A stretch of DNA of 64,000 bases. Source: Dallia pectoralis (Eukaryota; Chordata; Actinopteri; Esociformes; Umbridae). The number at the start of each line of letters is the position of its first letter. Position 1 is the first letter of the stretch. The notes under the pieces are model-generated. The model had not been told where the DNA came from. It made no database searches and saw only the letters and a list, made by a program, of their open reading frames with translations. Both the position numbers and the translations under genes were made by a program. The stretch is from NCBI GenBank assembly GCA_029465975.1, contig CM055747.1, positions 13,966,949 to 14,030,948 of the forward strand. Reading direction: 5' to 3'. Shown here one piece after another: positions 27,401 through 36,400 of this stretch.

Positions 27401-30400
27401 CCACAGGTAAGTCCACAACTATACTATAGGATATACTATATACTATACTATAGAAGCTAGGTGTGCCACAGGTAAGTCCACAACTATACTATAGGATATA
27501 CTATACTATAGAAGCTAGGTGTGCCACAGGTAAGTCCACAACTATACTATAGGATATACTATATACTATACTATAGAAGCTAGGTGTGCCACAGGTAAGT
27601 CCACAACTATACTATAGGATATACTATATACTATACTATAGAAGCTAGGTGTGCCACAGGTAAGTCCACAACTATACTATAGGATATACTATATACTATA
27701 CTATAGAAGCTAGGTGTGCCACAGGTAAGTCCACAACTATACTATAGGATATACTATATACTATACTATAGAAGCTAGGTGTGCCACAGGTAAGTCCACA
27801 ACTATACTATAGGATATACTATATACTATACTATAGAAGCTAGGTGTGCCACAGGTAAGTCCACAACTATACTATAGGATATACTATATACTATACTATA
27901 GAAGCTAGGTGTGCCACAGGTAAGTCCACAACTATACTATAGGATATACTATATACTATACTATAGAAGCTAGGTGTGCCACAGGTAAGTCCACAACTAT
28001 ACTATAGGATATACTATATACTATACTATAGAAGCTAGGTGTGCCACAGGTAAGTCCACAACTATACTATAGGATATACTATATACTATACTATAGAAGC
28101 TAGGTGTGCCACAGGTAAGTCCACAACTATACTATAGGATATACTATATACTATACTATAGAAGCTAGGTGTGCCACAGGTAAGTCCACAACTATACTAT
28201 AGGATATACTATATACTATACTATAGAAGCTAGGTGTGCCACAGGTAAGTCCACAACTATACTATAGGATATACTATATACTATACTATAGAAGCTAGGT
28301 GTGCCACAGGTAAGTCCACAACTATACTATAGGATATACTATATACTATACTATAGAAGCTAGGTGTGCCACAGGTAAGTCCACAACTATACTATAGGAT
28401 ATACTATATACTATACTATAGAAGCTAGGTGTGCCACAGGTAAGTCCACAACTATACTATAGGATATACTATATACTATACTATAGAAGCTAGGTGTGCC
28501 ACAGGTAAGTCCACAACTATACTATAGGATATACTATATACTATACTATAGAAGCTAGGTGTGCCACAGGTAAGTCCACAACTATACTATAGGATATACT
28601 ATATACTATACTATAGAAGCTAGGTGTGCCACAGGTAAGTCCACAACTATACTATAGGATATACTATATACTATACTATAGAAGCTAGGTGTGCCACAGG
28701 TAAGTCCACAACTATACTATAGGATATACTATATACTATACTATAGAAGCTAGGTGTGCCACAGGTAAGTCCACAACTATACTATAGGATATACTATATA
28801 CTATACTATAGAAGCTAGGTGTGCCACAGGTGTGCCACAGGTAAGTCCACAACTATACTATAGGATATACTATATACTATACTATAGAAGCTAGGTGTGC
28901 CACAGGTGAGTCCACAACTATACTATAGGATATACTATATACTATACTATAGAAGCTAGGTGTGCCACAGGTGAGTCCACAACTATACTATAGGATATAC
29001 TATATACTATACTATAGAAGCTAGGTGTGCCACAGGTAAGTCCACAACTATACTATAGGATATACTATATACTATACTATAGAAGCTAGGTGTGCCACAG
29101 GTGAGTCCACAACTATACTATAGGATATACTATATACTATACTATAGAAGCTAGGTGTGCCACAGGTGAGTCCACAACTATACTATAGGATATACTATAT
29201 ACTATACTATAGAAGCTAGGTGTGCCACAGGTAAGTCCACAACTATACTATAGGATATACTATACTATAGAAGCTAGGTGTGCCACAGGTAAGTCCACAA
29301 CTATACTATAGGATATACTATATACTATACTATAGAAGCTAGGTGTGCCACAGGTGAGTCCACAACTATACTATAGGATATACTATATACTATACTATAG
29401 AAGCTAGGTGTGCCACAGGTAAGTCCACAACTATACTATAGGATATACTATATACTATACTATAGAAGCTAGGTGTGCCACAGGTAAGTCCACAACTATA
29501 CTATAGGATATACTATATACTATACTATAGAAGCTAGGTGTGCCACAGGTGAGTCCACAACTATACTATAGGATATACTATATACTATACTATAGAAGCT
29601 AGGTGTGCCACAGGTGAGTCCACAACTATACTATAGGATATACTATATACTATACTATAGAAGCTAGGTGTGCCACAGGTAAGTCCACAACTATACTATA
29701 GGATATACTATATACTATACTATAGAAGCTAGGTGTGCCACAGGTAAGTCCACAACTATACTATAGGATATACTATATACTATACTATAGAAGCTAGGTG
29801 TGCCACAGGTAAGTCCACAACTATACTATAGGATATACTATATACTATACTATAGAAGCTAGGTGTGCCACAGGTAAGTCCACAACTATACTATAGGATA
29901 TACTATATACTATACTATAGAAGCTAGGTGTGCCACAGGTAAGTCCACAACTATACTATAGGATATACTATATACTATACTATAGAAGCTAGGTGTGCCA
30001 CAGGTAAGTCCACAACTATACTATAGGATATACTATATACTATACTATAGAAGCTAGGTGTGCCACAGGTAAGTCCACAACTATACTATAGGATATACTA
30101 TATACTATACTATAGAAGCTAGGTGTGCCACAGGTAAGTCCACAACTATACTATAGGATATACTATATACTATACTATAGAAGCTAGGTGTGCCACAGGT
30201 AAATCCACAACTATACTATAGGATATACTATATACTATACTATAGAAGCTAGGTGTGCCACAGGTAAGTCCACAACTATACTATAGGATATACTACTCTA
30301 TATACTAGTCTGTGATGCTTGTGTCCTTTGAGACACTGCTTTTTGTTGGTGTTTCTAATATTCACCCAAGGAAATGTGTTTTTTCACTTCCTCGGTCACC

Positions 30401-33400
30401 TCTTGGAATGACCTTGTTAGAGACTGAGCTGCAAAGCGTTATCAATATCATTTTGTGTATTTAACGCGTCAACATAATCTGTGTGTGGAGGTGAACTTAT
30501 TACTGTGTTCTCACAATATCATTATGTGTATTTAACTCGTCAACGTAATCTGTGTGTGGAGGTGTACTTACTACTGTGTTCTCCCAATATATTTATGTGT
30601 ATTTAACTCATCAACGTAATCTGTGTGTGGAGGTGTACTTACTACTGTGTTCTCACAATATCATTATGTGTATTTAACTCATCAACGTAATCTGTGTGTG
30701 GAGGTGTACTTACTACTGTGTTCTCCCAATATCATTATGTGTATTTAACTCATCAACATAATCTGTGTGTGGAGGTGTACTTACTACTGTGTTCTCCCAA
30801 TATCATTATGTGTATTTAACTCATCAACGTAATCTGTGTGTGGAGGTGTATTTACTACTGTGTTCTCCCAATATCATTATGTGTATTTAACTCGTCAACG
30901 TAATCTGTGTGTGGAGGTGTACTTATTACTGTGTTCTCCCAATATATTTATGTGTATTTAACTCATCAACGTAATCTGTGTGTGGAGGTGTACTTACTAC
31001 TGTGTTCTCCCAATATCATTATGTGTATTTAACTCATCAACGTAATCTGTGTGTGGAGGTGTACTTACTACTGTGTTCTCCCAATATCATTATGTGTATT
31101 TAACTCATCAACATAATCTGTGTGTGGAGGTGTACTTACTACTGTGTTCTCCCAATATCATTATGTGTATTTAACTCATCAACATAATCTGTGTGTGGAG
31201 GTGTACTTACTACTGTGTTCTCCCAATATCATTATGTGTATTTAACTCATCAACATAATCTGTGTGTGGAGGTGTACTTACTACTGTGTTCTCCCAATAT
31301 CATTATGTGTATTTAACTCATCAACGTAATCTGTGTGTGGAGGTGAACTTACTACTGTGTTCTCCCAATATCATTGTGTGTATTTAACTCATCAACGTAA
31401 TCTGTGTGTGGAGGTGTACTTACTACTGTGTTCTCCCAATATCATTGTGTGTATTTAACTCATCAACGTAATCTGTGTGTGGAGGTGTACTTACTACTGT
31501 GTTCTCCCAATATCATTGTGTGTATTTAACTCATCAACGTAATCTGTGTGTGGAGGTGTACTTATTACTCTGTTCTCACAATATCATTATGTCCGGGTAT
31601 AGCTACAGTTTTATTTATTTCTATATTTGTTTTATTCTTTGAAAGAGTTCCTCATCCTTTGATATAAACTTGTAGGGTCCCACTGGCTCAAACAGAGGTC
31701 TGACGGACTCTTCTACTGTTCGCTTCCTGCACTAGGGGGTCTTTGAAATATAGAATTATTTTTTGCTCCCACAAAATATGAATCAAACATTGCTAGTTCA
31801 TTTTGATATGCAATTTCCTCATGGTCACTTATGTTGAATGTCAGCACTATCCTTGTTTAGCTTGGTAGCGATTCAGTACCTCCCAAACTCTCTGGCTTCA
31901 TAGAACTCGGTTGATCCGGGGGAAAGACTTTGCCATTGTAACATAAAACTGTAAAAACAAAAGTATCCTGTTTTCTTTTGACACCATGTGGATGTCAGTA
32001 TTTCTTGTTTTTTTTTCAAGTCTAGTGTGGTGTCAGGAAACAGACACTGGCAGGGGGTCTCACGTATAGGGGTTTTATTTATATAACAAACATGACCGTG
32101 TGTGAAATGAAATGGCACCTAACATAGAGACTTACTAAATGAAATGGCACCTGACGTAGAGACTTACTAAATGAAATGGCACCTAACATAAAGACTTAAT
32201 AAATGAAATGGCACCTAACATAGAGACTTACTAAATGAAATGGCACCTAACATAGAGACTTACTAAATAAAATGGCACCTAACATAGAGACTTACTAAAT
32301 GAAATGGCACCTAACATAGAGACTTACTAAATGAAATGGCACCTAACATAGAGACTTACTAAATGAAATGGCACCTAACATAGAGACTTACTAAATTAAA
32401 TGGCACCTAACATAGAGACTTACTAAATGAAATGGCACCTAACATAGAGACTTACTAAATGAAATGGCACCTAACATAGACTTACTAAATGAAATGGCAC
32501 CTAACATAGAGACTTACTAAATGAAATGGCACCTAACATAGAGACTTACTAAATGAAATGGCACCTAACATAGAGACTTACTAAATGAAATGGCACCTAA
32601 CATAGAGACTTACTAAATGAAATGGCACCTAACATAGAGACTTACTAAATGAAATGGCACCTAACATAGAGACTTACTAAATAAAATGGCACCTAACATA
32701 GAGACTTACTAAATGAAATGGCACCTAACATAGAGACTTACTAAATAAAATGGCACCTAACGTAGAGACTTACTAAATGAAATGGCACCTAACATAAAGA
32801 CTTAATAAATGAAATGGCACCTAACATAGAGACTTACTAAATGAAATGGCACCTAACATAGAGACTTACTAAATAAAATGGCACCTAACATAGAGACTTA
32901 CTAAATGAAATGGCACCTAACATAGAGACTTACTAAATGAAATGGCACCTAACATAGAGACTTACTAAATGAAATGGCACCTAACATAGAGACTTACTAA
33001 ATTAAATGGCACCTAACATAGAGACTTACTAAATGAAATGGCACCTAACATAGAGACTTACTAAATGAAATGGCACCTAACATAGACTTACTAAATGAAA
33101 TGGCACCTAACATAGAGACTTACTAAATGAAATGGCACCTAACATAGAGACTTACTAAATGAAATGGCACCTAACATAGAGACTTACTAAATGAAATGGC
33201 ACCTAACATAGAGACTTACTAAATGAAATGGCACCTAACATAGAGACTTACTAAATGAAATGGCACCTAACATAGAGACTTACTAAATAAAATGGCACCT
33301 AACATAGAGACTTACTAAATGAAATGGCACCTAACATAGAGACTTACTAAATAAAATGGCACCTAACATAGAGACTTACTAAATGAAATGGCACCTAACA

Positions 33401-36400
33401 TAGAGACTTACTAAATGAAATGGCACCTAACATAGACTTACTAAATGAAATGGCACCTAACATAGAGACTTACTAAATGAAATGGCACCTAACATAGAGA
33501 CTTACTAAATGAAATGGCACCTAACATAGAGACTTACTAAATTAAATGGCACCTAACATAGAGACTTACTAAATGAAATGGCACCTAACATAGAGACTTA
33601 CTAAATGAAATGGCACCTAACATAGACTTACTAAATGAAATGGCACCTAACATAGAGACTTACTAAATGAAATGGCACCTAACATAGAGACTTACTAAAT
33701 GAAATGGCACCTAACATAGAGACTTACTAAATGAAATGGCACCTAACATAGAGACTTACTAAATGAAATGGCACCTAACATAGAGACTTACTAAATGAAA
33801 TGGCACCTAACATAGAGACTTACTAAATAAAATGGCACCTAACATAGAGACTTACTAAATGAAATGGCACCTAACATAGAGACTTACTAAATAAAATGGC
33901 ACCTAACGTAGAGACTTACTAAATGAAATGGCACCTAACATAAAGACTTAATAAATGAAATGGCACCTAACATAGAGACTTACTAAATGAAATGGCACCT
34001 AACATAGAGACTTACTAAATAAAATGGCACCTAACATAGAGACTTACTAAATGAAATGGCACCTAACATAGAGACTTACTAAATGAAATGGCACCTAACA
34101 TAGAGACTTACTAAATGAAATGGCACCTAACATAGAGACTTACTAAATTAAATGGCACCTAACATAGAGACTTACTAAATGAAATGTCACCTAACATAGA
34201 GACTTACTAAATGAAATGGCACCTAACATAGACTTACTAAATGAAATGGCACCTAACATAGAGACTTACTAAATGAAAATGAAATGGCACCTAACATAGA
34301 GACTTACTAAATGAAATGGCACCTAACATAGAGACTTACTAAATGAAATGGCACCTAACATAGAGACTTACTAAATGAAATGGCACCTAACATAGAGACT
34401 TACTAAATGAAATGGCACCTAACATAGAGACTTACTAAATAAAATGGCACCTAACATAGAGACTTACTAAATGAAATGGCACCTAACATAGAGACTTACT
34501 AAATAAAATGGCACCTAACATAGAGACTTACTAAATGAAATGGCACCTAACATAGAGACTTACTAAATGAAATGGCACCTAACATAGACTTACTAAATGA
34601 AATGGCACCTAACATAGAGACTTACTAAATGAAATGGCACCTAACATAGAGACTTACTATATGAAATGGCACCTAACATAGAGACTTACTAAATGAAATG
34701 GCACCTAACATAGAGACTTACTAAATGAAATGGCACCTAACATAGAGACATAGAGAAATCTAACAACCAGCTAGATGAACAACAACAACTCACAAACCGG
34801 AAGGAATAACGAGTAACGATGAAGCATAAGACTCGAATACTAATCCAAGAACATCAGGGAACATCTAGGACCCAAACCTGAAACAATGATGGACAATAGA
34901 TACTTGGGCAGGAGGAACATAATGGGGACATAAATTGAGGAGAAAATAGCGCTCAGGTGACAAGACTAAGGGAACGGTGGAACCATAAAAACACATCCAA
35001 AGAAAACAGAACTCACTTGTGACTAAAACTGCTTACAATATCAGACTCAAACATAACATCTGGACATTATCCACCATCTTAACATCTTAGCTTTTGAAGC
35101 AAGATTGTAATTCCTTAGAGTAATGTATTTTAAATATTCAGACGTTGGCCAATGTTTAGGAAATGGGGACTTCTTGTTGAACTCTGTGAATTCTGGGCCA
35201 GCGTGAATATTCACAGAGACCAGGGCTGTGATCGGCTGCTGTGAGTTTCGTCTTAGTTACAGAAGCTGTACACGTGACTCCATCTACATGCACTACAATA
35301 AACTCTTTACAACCTTACAGAAAAGATTGCCTATAGCCTACATGGTGTTTTGGAATCTGGCCTTCTGGCACAGAGCCGGGTACTTCCACCTGGCACCCCA
35401 ACAAGTTCTGACACTGGAGCTCTACTATTGATGTAATGGGCCATAGTCTATTGCAGATTTTTCTGGTAATTCCAGTCAATGTTTTCTAAAATGGTCAAAA
35501 TGAATTGACTACTAGTTATACACTGTCTACACACGTTCTGTGGTGAGACAAATTTGTTGAGTAAATCCAAAATCATTATATTATCATATCAGATAATCTC
35601 CTCAATTACTGCCAGAAACATACAGTGCATTGAAAAATATTCACAGCTTCACTTTTTCAACATTTTGTTAAGTTACAGCCTTATTGCAAAATTGATTCAA
35701 TTCTACCCCATAATGACAAAGTGAAAAGTTTGATTAATGATTTTTATAGATTTGTGACAAATTAAGAACAAAAATTTAACATGCACGTAAGTATTTACAG
35801 CCTTTGCTCAATACTTTTTTGAAGCACTTTTGGCAGCAATTAGTCTCATGTTTATTTGAGTATGAGGCTACACTTATTTTTGGGCAGTTTCTCCTATTGT
35901 TCTTTGCACGACCTGTCAAGCTCCATCAGGTTGGATTTGGAGCGTCGGTGAACTGATATTTTCAGATCTCTCTACAGATGTTCATTATAAGTCTGTCTCT
36001 GCTGGGCCACTCAAAAACATTCACAAAGCTGTCCCAAAGCCAGTCGTTTGTTATCTTCACTGTGTGTTTAGGGTCGTTGTCCTGTTGGAAGATGAACCTT
36101 GGGTCAGGTCTGATCTCCAGAGTGCTGTGGAGCAGGTTTTCATCAAGGATGTCTTTGTACATTACTGCATTCATCTTTCCCTCGATCCTACTAGACTTAC
36201 TGTTCATGCCGCTGAAAAACATTCCCACAGCATGATGCTGCCACCACCGTGCTTTACTGTAGGGATGGTATTGGCTAAGTGATGAGCGGTGCCTGGTTTC
36301 CACCAGACATGACGCTTTGCATTCAGGCCAAAGAATTCAATCTTAGTTTCATCCGACCAAATTATCTTGTTTCTCATGGACGGAGAGTCCTTCAGGTGCC

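Noticed and set aside
20878..30305. CRISPR-like or centromeric satellite reading of the long array
   Set aside because: There are no unique spacers, the genome is vertebrate, and the unit clearly starts inside an LRCH2 exon at a defined intron position.
35228..35431. Small open frame as a gene or extra LRCH2 exon
   Set aside because: No splice-site pair in phase, no recognised motif, and the CH domain is already complete without it.
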